Of a stretch of 64,000 nucleotides of DNA, positions 10,082-20,830 are shown piece after piece. A program made the position numbers and the translations under genes. Position 1 is the stretch's first letter, and each line of letters opens with the position of its first letter. A model generated the notes under the pieces. That model saw nothing but the letters and a program-made list of their open reading frames with translations. It had not been told where the DNA came from and ran no database searches. This DNA is from Massospora cicadina (Eukaryota > Entomophthoromycota > Entomophthoromycetes > Entomophthorales > Entomophthoraceae): the NCBI GenBank assembly GCA_022478985.1, contig JAKSZP010009627.1, positions 1-64,000 of the forward strand, given 5' to 3'.

Positions 10082-11360
10082 ATGATTCCTCAAAGTAAAA
10101 TACTGTCGCTAATTCTCTCTCCCCTGGCTAATGGGCCAGCGCTTGCACCTCTGGATAACGTGGAGGAATATGGTATGTTCAGAAAGGTCATTCTCTCTCA
10201 GCCGCTGTTGGGCAAATATGCCATGGTACTTGCAAAGAGCGCTTCAAATCAAGAGGATCTATCCAGGGGCTATCATGTAAAGTATGAGATGGTGTGGTTC
10301 CAGGGACGCCTTTGGGTTCCTGCTGGACCACTGCGCCTGGAAATCATCTGGGACCATCATGATGGAATCACCATTGGTCATCTGGGGAAAGCAAAGACCT
10401 TGGAGTTGATACATCGCACATACAATTGGAAGGGCTTGCCTGCTCAGGTGGGGCAGTATTGTAAGGAGTGCCTGGTATGCAACCAGATGAAATCCAATCG
10501 TCAACCTTTAGCAGGGTTGTTGGTACCAGTCCAAAAGGCTGATGGGCCCTGGACTTCCATCTCAGTTGATTTCATTGTGAAGTTACCAGTCTCAGATGGT
10601 TATAATGCCATCATGGTATTGATGGACTGGTTCATGAACTTTTACACTTTATTCCTTGCAGAACCACCATAATTGCAGCTGAGATGGCTAGGATTTTTGT
10701 CACCCATGTGTTTGCGCTCCATGAGGTCCCCCAATAAATTATCAGCAACTGGGGCCCTCAGTTAAATTTCCTTTTTTGGGAAGAGTTGTGTAAGACTCTT
10801 CAGATTTGCCCTTGCCGTTCCACTGTCTATCATCCCCAATCAGATGGGCAGACTGAACTAGTGAACCAATGCTTGGAACAGTTCCTGCGGTGTTACACCG
10901 CCGCAGATCATTCATATTGGGCTTCTCACCTCCCCATGGCCCAGTTTAGCTACAACAATACCTTGCACTCTTTGATCGACTGTTACCCATTTTTCGCCAG
11001 CCATGACTTTAACACCGACTTTAACATGGAGCCCAGCTGTGGGTCAAAGGTTGAAGCGGTGGGGGACTTTGCCAAGACCATCAAGAAGGTCCACCAGGGG
11101 GTTTCCACAAAGCTTGGAGGCGGCTATGCAGGTATATAAGGAGAACGCTGATGGGAAGCGCCAAGTGGGTCCTTCATACAAGGAAGGGGATCTCGTGATG
11201 CTTGATGCTCATAACATCCCAATCAATCAGTCATGTAAGAAGCTGGGACCAAAGAGGATTGGACCCTACCGCGTTGTTAGAAAGGTGGGCCATGCCTCAT
11301 ACCTTCTCAATCTTCCCCCTCATTCTGGATCTTCTCTGTGCTTCATGAGAGCAAACTGAC
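10082..11360 (+). pseudogene. Element A1 integrase
   Basis: The HHCC zinc-binding region is readable around 10350-10480 (HHDGITIGHLG, then CKECLVCNQ). The catalytic core follows, with the first Asp in SVDFIVKLPVSDGYNAI (about 10562-10612). The second catalytic Asp is lost: the usual S-D-R-G reads SNWG (10749-10760). Glu is kept in HPQSDGQTELVNQ (about 10831-10869). A stop at 10670-10672 and another near 10736 interrupt the frame. The C-terminal part (11150-11300) shows RRIGPYRVVRKVG-like sequence typical of the GPY/F module. Confidence 0.82.
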
Positions 11361-11402
11361 ATTGTTTGAGGGGCCCCCACCAGATCACCTGAGGCATATC
11401 TT

Positions 11403-11822
11403 GTGGATGGGGCGCTAGAGTGGGAGGTGGAAGGAATATTTGCCTCCCGCCGCGTTAAAAGAAGACTTGAGTACCTGGTATCCTGGAAGGGCTTTGACGC
11501 TGCAGAGAACAGTTGGGATCTAGCGCGCGACTGTGTGCATGCCCAAGATTATATTGACGCCTTCCACCAGCGTTTCCCCCAGGCTGCTGGATCCCAACCC
11601 AAACTGACAGTTGCTGCCATGAAGTTGGCCTTGCCCACAAGAACTTTTCCCTGGCGCAAGCCCCTGGAGGGGGTTGAGCCCCATCGGGAGGAGAGGGTAA
11701 TGTCATGTTCAAATGGCATAATAGTGGGGACCAACCCCAAAGATAAGGCTGGGCGCCAGGAGGCCCAGAGGGTGAAGCTGCAGGCCCTTCCTGACCTGAG
11801 GCACACCCTGGACCAACGCTGA
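11403..11822 (+). CDS. Element A1 integrase chromodomain tail
   Basis: The frame contains a chromodomain at about residues 6-62: WEVEGIFASRR, then LEYLVSWKGF, AENSWDL and YIDAFHQRFP. In chromoviruses this module is fused to the integrase end and binds methylated histone H3, directing insertion to heterochromatin; that role is known for the family, not shown here. The conserved aromatic and W-K-G positions are intact. The frame runs past the element's coding end into the 3' LTR, so the last 40 or so codons are not meaningful. Confidence 0.85.
   Translation: MDGALEWEVEGIFASRRVKRRLEYLVSWKGFDAAENSWDLARDCVHAQDYIDAFHQRFPQAAGSQPKLTVAAMKLALPTRTFPWRKPLEGVEPHREERVMSCSNGIIVGTNPKDKAGRQEAQRVKLQALPDLRHTLDQR
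11686..11700 (+). other. Polypurine tract of element A1
   Basis: gggaggagagggtaa directly abuts the TG start of the 3' LTR, the position where plus-strand DNA synthesis is primed. Confidence 0.75.
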
Positions 11823-12552
11823 TTTTGGGCAAAATATGCCCAGGTTGGGACTAGTAGAGTGCAAAACGCCCAGCCCCTGACATCAAGCCAGGCGTTAAAA
11901 AAATGATATACCAAATAAATGAGGATGGTTTGATTTGGTTTGTCAAGGAGCGGGGTTTTGAAACCCATTCTATTTTTGAAATAACGCTTAGGTCAAATCC
12001 AACTTCAATTGATTACTTGAGTGAAGTTGATTTTGACCATTTCAACCAACTTGGATGGCAGTGTTGCCCTAATGGTGTTTCAGTGCTTGGGCCCACTGCA
12101 GCATAACCCCTATTTCCCCATTTGAGCTTAAATACGATTTCCCCAACCAACATTCCTTGTTGGTCAACTTCCCAAATAAACCTTTTCCAAATTTACGTTA
12201 TTTTAAATTTTATGATATTCCAAACGCTCCTGTGTGCAAACCTCTTCAAGGAGGTCTCGTGCACATTACCCTTGCCATTGCAAGTACCTTACAGCTCTCC
12301 CCTCATGCACCGTTTGTTCGCCCAGGTTCCCTCCAACCTGGGTCACTTAGACCCTTTTGATATATGCACCGCGTCGCCTTTACTGGGGTTTTTATTATAA
12401 AATTCGCATTTTTGTGCCTAAGTTGTTATTGCTCCAGCACCCTCTGCTGGGCTCTAATCACCTTGGCACTAACGGCTAGTTCCCTGGCGTTGGCCTGGTG
12501 CACGGCGCACTGCCACGCTGGATACAGTAGAGTTATAGACACTCTCCTTACA
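11701..12552 (+). repeat. 3' LTR of element A1 (852 bp)
   Basis: Starts tgtcatgttcaaatgg, ends actctccttaca; partner of 6589-7443. It is followed at once by the second gcaac duplication copy. It carries an ATG at 12212 opening a frame (to 12400) with NLFKEVS and LGHLDPFDI motifs shared with the solo LTR at 59095, then a frameshift into a hydrophobic frame (12364-12552, ending IDTLL). Confidence 0.92.
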
Positions 12553-13479
12553 GCAACTGGGGGCTGCAGTTTATGGCCGTTTTTGGATGGCCCTTCTGGG
12601 TATCTTGAAATTTAAGCTGTGCAGTTTCACTGCATACCATCCCCAGTCTGATTGGCAGATGGATAAGGTCAACCAGATCCTCAACCAGTATCTCCAGCGT
12701 TATGCCACTGCCATTCAGGATACTTGGGTGGATGACTTTTCATTGCCGCAATTTTATACAATAATGCCTCCCATGCATCTACTGGGATTTTGTCATTTGA
12801 AGTTACGTTGAGGTATAGCCCCTCATTCTCCTCTGGGCCGTGCCTTTTCCTGAAGGTCCCTGCTTCAGTGGATCATGTGCATCAAATCTGCAGCACTCAA
12901 TCCTTGGTCTGAGAGCATCTGACCAAAGCCATCAGTGATTATAAGCAATTTTAGGATTGGAAATGTCTTCCACCCTATGAGATCATCGTGGGTTCATTGG
13001 TAATGCTCAATATGCACCACCTGCTTATGAAGATGCCCTTGCAGAAGTTTTCTAGAAGATGCTTAGCCCTCATGTTGTTGTAAGGAAATTGGGTAATGGG
13101 GCCTTTCAGTTGGCTCTTTCCGCTCACTGTAAACAGCACCCCATCTTTTAAGCTTTCAGTTGTCAGCGTTTAAAGGAACGCCGTCCATGTATCCTGAGCT
13201 GGAGGCTATTTTGGCGTCTTATGGCTCACATCGCTCATTGCATTAATTGGTGATGTGGAAAAGAATTCCATCATATGAAAACAGCTGGATTTTTTTCTTG
13301 AAATTGTGCAAATTCCCACAATTTAGTGAAGGCCTTCCACAGTGAACATCTGGACGCTCCCCATCCTCCCCATAAGGTTGCCTACAATTTAGCAACAAAA
13401 CTCCCAAAGGCGCACAAGAATGTTGCATTGACCCAAGTTCTGGTAGGGGTGATCCCCCAACTTAAAATGGTAAGGGTAA
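12553..13479 (+). pseudogene. Element C integrase (rest) and decayed chromodomain
   Basis: After the duplication copy the C integrase resumes: WGLQF, then FTAYHPQSDWQMDKVNQIL with the catalytic-Glu region altered (the usual G-Q-T-E is W-Q-M-D), then ILNQYLQRY. Further on (about 13200-13330) LEAILASYG, LVMWKRIPSYENSW and LCKFPQF look like a worn chromodomain, so C is a chromovirus too. The purine-rich ggtaagggtaa before 13480 is the probable polypurine tract. Numerous stops. Confidence 0.7.
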
Positions 13480-13955
13480 TATAAGTCTTGGGTAGCAACC
13501 CCTGAGGCTTAATCAGAAAGTACTCCCATTTTGTACTAAGTAGAGAAGGTAGCTGGAGGCCGTCCCTCTTGTCACCCTGGGTGATTTAGCCCATGTGGTA
13601 GATGAGAGGCGGGTGATGGCATATCCCTAGAAGATCACGTCATTTTCCCTCATGCCAAACACCCATGAGATGGCGCATAAATTTAGGGTGTAAGTGGGGA
13701 AGTGGCGGCAGTTAGGGCCACCGCCAGCAGAGGGTTGGTAGCAATTCTCCCCTTTCAAATGTTATCTCTGGCAGTTTAAGTCTAAAATAATAAATCAAAT
13801 TGGAAGCCGCTAAAAAATCAATTAAATTAGTTTCAGGCGTGGGAATTTCCAACTGACATGCCCCCTCATCACTGCTAAGCGCAAGCCCATCACAGATAGG
13901 TACAGGTGCAACAGATCCCTTCCTGACTCATAGGTACCAGTCATATGTGGCCTGA
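13480..13955 (+). repeat. 3' LTR of element C, first part
   Basis: Starts tataagtcttgggtagcaac (TG end mutated to TA) and aligns with 2596-3070. It is interrupted at 13955 by element B1 and resumes at 24022. Confidence 0.85.
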
Positions 13956-15066
13956 TGTTGGAATTTTTGCCCATATTTTTCAGCTGGCTAGATTACCAGG
14001 GATTGCTAGGAAATAATTCCCTAATGCGAGGTAGGTTGGATATTAGTTGACCCTGATTTGAGGTAACTATGCTCAGGTAATTTTATGTCATTTGCCTGGC
14101 TGAACCCATTGGGAATTGATCTAGATGAATGCTTAAGATATCATCAGGCAGAGTTGCCAACGAAATAGGGGCATCTGATAGTTGATTAATTATCAGGTGT
14201 ACTGATTAGGATTGGTCAGGTATAATCACTGACTGATTGGGAATGAATAGCAAGCTGCAAGGCGAGTGGTGTCACCTGCAACTAGCAGATCAATTGGTTG
14301 GTGCATGACCTGCCTTAATGGGTAATAAGTCTCATTACCTAAGCAGGTCGCTTGCCAAATATGGTTGGTTCACTTAGATTGAGAAGAAAATGTTAGGAAC
14401 ACGTTTTCTGACTATTTCCGTTTTAGGTCTTGAGGATGTCCAATTACAGAATCTTAGCCAGGATGGGGAAGACCTTCGCTGCTGAGATGAGGATGGGTGA
14501 TTCAACAGCAACAGCTGCCGTTTCATCGAGGAAGTACCAACTGAGGATTGGGCATAAAATTCCCCACTATAATTCTCTAGAATTCACTAATAAATAATAA
14601 TTTGCCAGATCATAATTTACCATATCACAAATTATCAGAATCCATTTTTTCTATCCTTTTTCAGGAAAGTTATTGCTTTGTGCGATAATTGGGAGACCCT
14701 TTAAGATAAAGAGTAAGGATCTGAGTGGGGATCCAGAGAAGAAGCTGATCAAATTGAGGATTGCTGCTGATTGTGTGTCAAACCAGAGAAATTGTAAACA
14801 GGGATCTAAGAGTAGATTGAGCTAGGCGGTACAAGGGAACAAATCCCTATTCAAGACATCATAAGTATCCTGAGATGAAATACTGGCCAAGCGTTGGACC
14901 AAAATCTAATACCTCCATTCAACTACAGATAATAGTCATCATACTATTATCAAATGATTATATCAAATACTATACAATGTGGAGAATTGCACAAAACCCA
15001 AACTTTTAAAAGTAAAAATTCATAGGGTTATTGGCCAAGAATAATCAATATCCTATAAATTTTAAA
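13956..15066 (+). repeat. 5' LTR of element B1
   Basis: Starts tgttggaatttttgccc. It aligns with 22898-24016 and with the B2 LTR at 54549-55675; shared blocks include ctagattaccaggg, ataggggcatctgatag, gtcttgaggatgt and the gaggatgggtgattcaac segment. Confidence 0.85.
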
Positions 15067-15069
15067 GAA

Positions 15070-15085
15070 TGGTGCTCACTACAGG
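15070..15085 (+). other. tRNA-type primer-binding site of B1
   Basis: tggtgctcactacagg, three bases after the LTR. The same site with few changes follows the 5' LTRs of B2 (55679), E2 (27439) and E1 (37258, minus). The tRNA is not one I can name from its 3' end. Confidence 0.7.
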
Positions 15086-15145
15086 AGTCTAGTTGAGTAG
15101 AAGAACTTATAAATGATTTCATATAAAGACGAGATAATAAAACTA

Positions 15146-16515
15146 TGGATAAATTGGCAACCATTTATCAGAACACCCTGAACTCAGCGGATCATCAAGA
15201 ATTCGCAGCCTTAGAAGAAAGAGTCACCAAGATGGAGGAAGGGATTGATAATGTCACGAGTTTTGGGAATGTATTACTTGGAAAAGTAACGTCATTAAAA
15301 AAAGAAGAGGACTTAATTTGATAAGTCTTATTTCTGATAACGGAGCGTGAAGTGCATTGCGTTCATTTATGAGCATTCTGCACTGATATTGAGTGGCTGA
15401 TTAAACAGGTCAAAGAGTTAAAGACTCACAAGTGCAAATGTGAGCCATATGCAGCAAGTGATGCCAAAGAAAGAACTCCTCATACAATAATTGGGAAGAT
15501 GACTACCCCAAGAAACATGCCACCCACTTTTACTGCTATTTCAGAGATGACGCCCAAAATCGCTCTCCAAGTGAGCTGAGTAGCCAAAGCTAGAGAGGTG
15601 GCTAGAGAAACCTCTGAGGAATTCAGGAAACACCAAAATTGCTGACTTTCCATCAGGATAACACCTCAGCATTTTTGCAATTATTTGATATGACAATGTG
15701 TGTATATGGTTATTGCTAAACGGCATTGATGGTGATGAATTGCCTAGATACTAATTGGCAAAACCTAGTGTTACCCCACCTGGAGGGGGAAAGCTGGTTG
15801 TACGCAGAGGCCAAAACAGCCATTATAAAGAAATTTGGAAGTCTGATGTGCACGTTGAAGCGCAAAATAAGAGTTTATAGGTATTCAATTCCATAAAGAT
15901 GTATCTTTAGCAAGCTTCACTGATTGTTTCTACAAGAAATCACAAATCCTGGTTGGAGCAAAGGTGCTGGATGATTTTGATGCCAGAATTGCATTACAAG
16001 TGGCTATTGGCCCCACCACAATTTGCACAAAATAATGTCTTCCATGTTTGTGACGGAAATTACTACCTCTCAGATGTTAAACAATCTGAAAATCGTGGGA
16101 GCAACCTTTGATGCCCCAAACAGAAGCTTTAAATCAAACTCAGTATGAAATTAAAATCCCACAAAGGGGAATGAGGGTGTTAAGGAGATGAACAACTAAA
16201 CTGTACCAGGGAATAAGCCCAAAGTCTTCAAATAGATTAATAAGAAGGAGAAAGTCTGAACCAATGCTTAGGAAAGGGACATTTCGCTGTAAATTGCAAG
16301 AAACCCAAGGAACAGATCAACGTGGTCCAAGAGAAAAAGTCTGCAAAGGAGTTGGGAAAAGGGCCCGCAGCCTAGATGGGGAACATTCTAGAGCTGCAGA
16401 GAAGCCTGTTTCTCCCAATATTATGCACAAGGAAATTGACATCAGTGATATGTTCATAGATGAAGAAACACAGGATCAAATGTATCAAGTGGTCAATTTG
16501 GACGTGAGCGCTTAA
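15146..16515 (+). pseudogene. Element B1 gag
   Basis: Starts MDKLATIYQNTLNSADHQEF and continues into a charged, probably coiled-coil stretch (LEERVTKMEEGID). It aligns with the better preserved B2 gag (55743-56992): motifs PRNMPPTF, TLIGK and NCLDTN are shared. A broken zinc knuckle, GKGHFAVNC, sits near 16270-16300, with the upstream Cys codons damaged. Several stops. Confidence 0.75.
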
Positions 16516-17240
16516 CAAGATCTGGGGTGAAGGGGATCACCCCAAGATAATTAAAGAAGTTGCCTGGCCTTATGCCTGATAACTAGCAAACAAGCTTTGA
16601 GCTGCAGATAATCCCAAAAATTTGACCAAAGTTTGATTAAATGAGGCAAACCTGTCAATCCCCCCAGCGCAATCAAGAAATCATTTCCTGATTTATTGGC
16701 ACAAATCATTCACACCCTTGATTTGTCTATTAATGCTGCTATATAATCAGTAAATACTATCATACAATACTCTGAGTGTAAATATATAGATATACTAGTG
16801 AATAGAGTATGAGTATTTGCAATTGTTGACAGTGGAGCACCCAAAATATTGTCCTGACCAAGCTGGTGAAGAGGATGAATGTCTCGCCTGACTTGGAGCA
16901 CAAGAAGAAGTTTAGGACAGCTGGGCCAAGTATCATTTTCTCATGTGGAGCATATAGCGCTCTGCCACTATGATTCAGGTCATTGGTGGTGTCTGCACCA
17001 GCCATAGTTTTGGATAACCAAAACTATGACATTCTGATCAGAACAGAGTTTCTATGGAAGTACAGAGTTAAAATGTAACTTTGAGGATAATATGTTGACC
17101 ATATTGGGTCAGATGATACCATTGGTCTATCAGAAGGATGGGGAAGCTCCACTGAGTAGGAGAAATAACTTCATCAACTTGGTATATAATGATGGCATTG
17201 TGCTGATTTGATACCAATTAGTTGGTAGGAAGTGACACAA
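16516..17240 (+). pseudogene. Element B1 protease region
   Basis: AIVDSGAPK at about 16817-16843 is the protease active site (Asp-Ser-Gly kept; B2 has Asn-Ser-Gly). The following residues match B2 (TKLVKRM, SPDLE, FLWKYRVK). A frameshift follows directly after the active site. Confidence 0.65.
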
Positions 17241-17559
17241 AATGCTAGCGGAAATCCTAGAGAACTGGTGAATTCCACTAAGGATCAAGAAAGAGAGGAC
17301 TATAATGGCCAGATCTCAGATAATAATCAACACAGGGTTGATATTAGAGATACTAGAGCTGCTGTATGGGGAGGTCAGAATCCCCTGGAAGAAGTCCAGA
17401 GTAGATCCTTAGGTGGCTTCTGGAATAATAATGCCAGACTATGGAGAAATTTGAGTTCTCCTGGCAAATTTAAGTGAAAAACTGATGAAAATTGCGAAGA
17501 ATCAGATTGTCACATTTGTTCATCTAATCCTGATGGCTAAACTGAGGAAATTCCACAAT

Positions 17560-18442
17560 TTTGGGACCCTTGATGAGATGGGATTACTGGCCAGGGTAAC
17601 TGAGAGTATCAACCTATTGGTTGATTGAGAGCAACTCGCTGATATGATGGGAGGACAGCATGAGGAGGTGCTCAAATTGTTTGAAAAGTATTGGGAAGTA
17701 TTTGCCCAGGATGACCATGGATTGGGATGCACAAGAGATGTGATACACAAGGCTGATACTGGGGAAAATTTTCTGATCAGGATGAGACTGATTTAACAGT
17801 CAAAAACTTCCAAAGCGATATTGAAAGAAGAAATTAGCAAACTATTGAAGCATGGGATTTAAATTCCATCATCGAGTCCCTAGGAAACTCCAATTCTCAA
17901 AGTGAAGAAGAAGGATGGCACTAATTGGGTGGTGATTAATTACTGGAAGCTGAATAAGATTATGAAGAAGGATTCTAATCCCCTACCAAAAATTGATAAT
18001 GTGCTAGATTGATTGGGAGAACAAAGTATTTCTCCACAATGGATCTGAAATTGGGATATTGGCAAATCGATTTGCCAAAAGAAAACCAAGATAAAAGCGC
18101 AATTGTTACCGCGCAGGGGCTATATCAACTGATGAGGATGCCCCAGGGTCTATGCAATGAGCCCGCAACGTTCCAGAGGGCCATGGATGCTATATTAAAT
18201 GACTTGAAGTTGTCATGCATCCTGGTGCACTTGAACAATATCAATGTGTTCAGTAAAACATTTACTGACCATTTACACCACTTGGTGGAAGTGTCAAGAG
18301 ACTGTCCGCGGCCAACCTGAAGACTAAGCCAAGGAAAAGTCACTTCTTCAAGAAAGAGTTGATATATATGGGATTATTGATCAACTCTAGTGGACTGCAG
18401 CCGCAAGCCCAGAAGATTGAAGCCATAAAACAAATGGCTGTG
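17560..18442 (+). pseudogene. Element B1 reverse transcriptase
   Basis: Readable from about 17800. A frame at 18009-18320 has YFSTMDLKLGYWQID with the first catalytic Asp, GLYQLMRMPQGLCNEPATFQ, and the catalytic box changed to HLNN, where B2 keeps YLDD: both metal-binding Asp residues are Asn. The connecting segment EAIKQMAV is cut at 18442 by a solo LTR. Catalytically dead. Confidence 0.85.
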
Positions 18443-19003
18443 TGTCAGGTTTCCCCAAGATGCGCTCGCTGGTGCTGATGCAGGGGAACCCAACAAGTAG
18501 GCTGACTGCAAGGGGCTGGCGCCAGCCAAGAGGACAGGGGTGGCTCTGGAAGCGACAATGGATGAGAATCCCTTCATTTAGATAAATGAACTTAAATAAA
18601 GTATAAGATAAAATAAATATTATGAACAGAAGTATTTTATTAATATAAAAATTAGGGATATTTATAGGGTATTAGGGGACACGTGGCTCTAGGATTGTCA
18701 TGGCCCTGTCCAAGTAGAGTTTCTCCTAGCCTTCTGGATGGCCCACGATTCTGACCCTAACTTGGATCAAGCCATTCATATGACCAGTTCAGGTGAAATC
18801 ATAGGTTACATGTCCTGGGGAATGGGAATGTACCATTTCCTCGAATTTGGGGTAATTTATACCAAGCCCTGAATTTGATATACTTGTAGATTTGACTCTT
18901 ATTTTCAAATCTAATAATCCATTTATGATTTACACCCCTTGAAGGGGGATGTCAATCCTTCCCCTGGACAAGGCTTACACCTAACCCAGGGAAAATCCTG
19001 ACA
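18443..19003 (+). repeat. Family-D solo LTR inside B1 (561 bp)
   Basis: Begins tgtcaggtttccccaag and ends gaaaatcctgaca, flanked by ctgtg (18438-18442) and ctatg (19004-19008), a duplication with one change. Removing it joins the reverse transcriptase connection to FLRMVRYYRRFIW of the B1 polyprotein. A related copy lies at 32146-32832 (shared ctcgctggtgct block). Confidence 0.85.
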
Positions 19004-19008
19004 CTATG

Positions 19009-19600
19009 CCAAAGGGTGTCTGAGATATCCAAGTGTTCCTTAGAATGGTCAGATACTATAGAAGATTTATTTGGGATTTTGCCAGAATCGCTGAGCCCTT
19101 ATTCCATATGCTGAAGGATCCTAAGAAAGGATTTGTATGGAATAAAGAAGCACAGAAGTCCTTCATTGAGATATGCCAGTACTTAATAGATTCTCCAGTT
19201 TTGAAATATCCAAATTTCAATTGAGAATTTATTATACAAACTGATGCTTCATTGATGGCGATTGGTGCCATATTGAGCCAAGTAGATAAACTTGAGGACG
19301 AATATCTGATGGCATATGTGAGCTGAACACTCTCAGCTGCTGAGAGGAACTAAACCATAACTGAGCTTGAATGCCTTGCAGTCAATTACGCCTGTAAACA
19401 GTTTTGGGTGTATATACATGGAATGCACTTCAAAGTGGTGACAGAATACTCCTCGTTGTGTTAGCTTCACAATTCGTGAGAACCAGAAGGTTGACTGGCC
19501 CAATGGGCATTGAAGTTACAAGCTTACAATTATAAGTTTTTCCACCAAGCGGGGACTTCTCATAGGGATGTGGATGGCTTATTGTGGTTACCAATGCCCA
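19009..19600 (+). pseudogene. Element B1 RNase H
   Basis: FLRMVRYYRRFIWDFARIAEPLF opens the segment (about 19033-19100). Next come FIIQTDASLMAIGAILSQVD with the catalytic Asp kept (about 19224-19283), AAERN and ELECLAVNYACKQFW. Stops in place of Trp and Tyr codons (for example S-stop-T where B2 has SWT) break the frame. Confidence 0.8.
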
Positions 19601-20830
19601 GATGGTATACCAGCAGGAGGATGAGTTATTGCAGAGAATGGCCAATGGAGAAATCAGGAACGAGCTCTGAGAAATCCAAGATGCACTGCAAAAAGCAATG
19701 GAAAACACCAAGAACATGGATGGACAAGTTTTTAAGACAATTAATGGGAATCAGTTACTATTTCCAAAGCTGTCAGAAAGAGCAGCTATCGTTTAAGCCA
19801 CTCATAAGGTTGTCAGGCATGGAGGCCTGATAAAAATGACTGACCATATTTGCCAGTAATACTACTAGGAGTCAATCAACTATGATGTCGCTGACTGTCT
19901 TACTTGTTGTGTGGAGTGCCAGTTGCACAACCCATATAAGAATATGACTGGATACCAACTGGTCTACTCTGGATTAGCTTGGCATACAGTGTCCATCAAC
20001 GTGATGGAACTACTGATAATGAGCACAGGGAGAGTCAAGTATTTAACAGTTGCGATCAATAATCTGATGAGATTGGTTGAGATGAAGGCCCTGGCGAAAG
20101 TAGATGCTACCAGTACTGCGAAGTTTATCCCAGATCAAGTAGTATACTGAAAATGATGCCTGCAGGTCCTGCTGGGTGACAATGGGACAAAATTCACGTC
20201 TCATGTGATCTTGCAGTTAAATGAGATAATGAGGATCCAAGGAGTCATGTCTGTACCCTACCAGCTGGAGACAAATAAACCGATGGAATGAGTTAATGGA
20301 ACGCTGGCCACAACACTGAGGAAGCTGGTTGTAGGAAGAACTTCTACATGGTAAACTTTTCAGAGCTCAGTGATGTTCACCTACAATATCAATCATCATA
20401 AAGTGAAATAAAAAATTCTGTTTGAATTGCTATATGGGAGGAAGGCTGCATTGCACTGATTTTATATTTGGTGGTGGAACCAACATTGGGGATGAGTGCC
20501 AAGCAGTACCTGAACCAATTGATAAATATCCTGATTGAAATGCAATTGCAAGCATTTGATACTACTTTGAAGAAAAGGATATGAGCAAAAATGATGGACA
20601 ATAAGAACTGGCTGGCCTTATCAGAATACTGAATAGGTGAAAGAGTTTTCTATTGCAATACGCATGGTTTCAGGAGAAGAAACAAATTGGATGCATTGTG
20701 GTCAGGTCCATTTGAGTTTATTGCTAAGACAGCAATGGACGCCTAATTCATCAAGAACCTCTTGGATGGAAGGGTAATCAATTGAGTCCATGCTAAGTAT
20801 CTGAAGTGATGGATCGATGAAAAAAATAAC
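19601..20830 (+). pseudogene. Element B1 integrase
   Basis: Parallel to B2 60541-61062: a zinc-finger part with damaged His residues (about 19795-19935), then MECQLHNPYKNMTGYQL and the core beginning WHTVSINVM, where B2 has YIDMM, so the first catalytic Asp is lost. LLGDNGTKFTSHV (about 20171-20210) carries the second Asp, in GDNG. A GRKAALH-like segment and a worn C-terminal GPFEFIAK block reach about 20735. Confidence 0.75.

Larger units (their letters stand above)
6589..12552 (+). mobile_element. Element A1: complete chromodomain Ty3/gypsy retrotransposon
   Basis: A 5964-bp element with 855-bp and 852-bp LTRs, primer site, shortened gag, protease, reverse transcriptase, RNase H, integrase, chromodomain and polypurine tract in the usual Ty3/gypsy order. 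It is flanked by an exact 5-bp duplication and inserted in the integrase of element C in the same orientation. The LTRs differ at several dozen positions (roughly 92% identical by eye), so it is not recent but is younger than its host. Pol is broken by frameshifts and stops. Confidence 0.9.
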
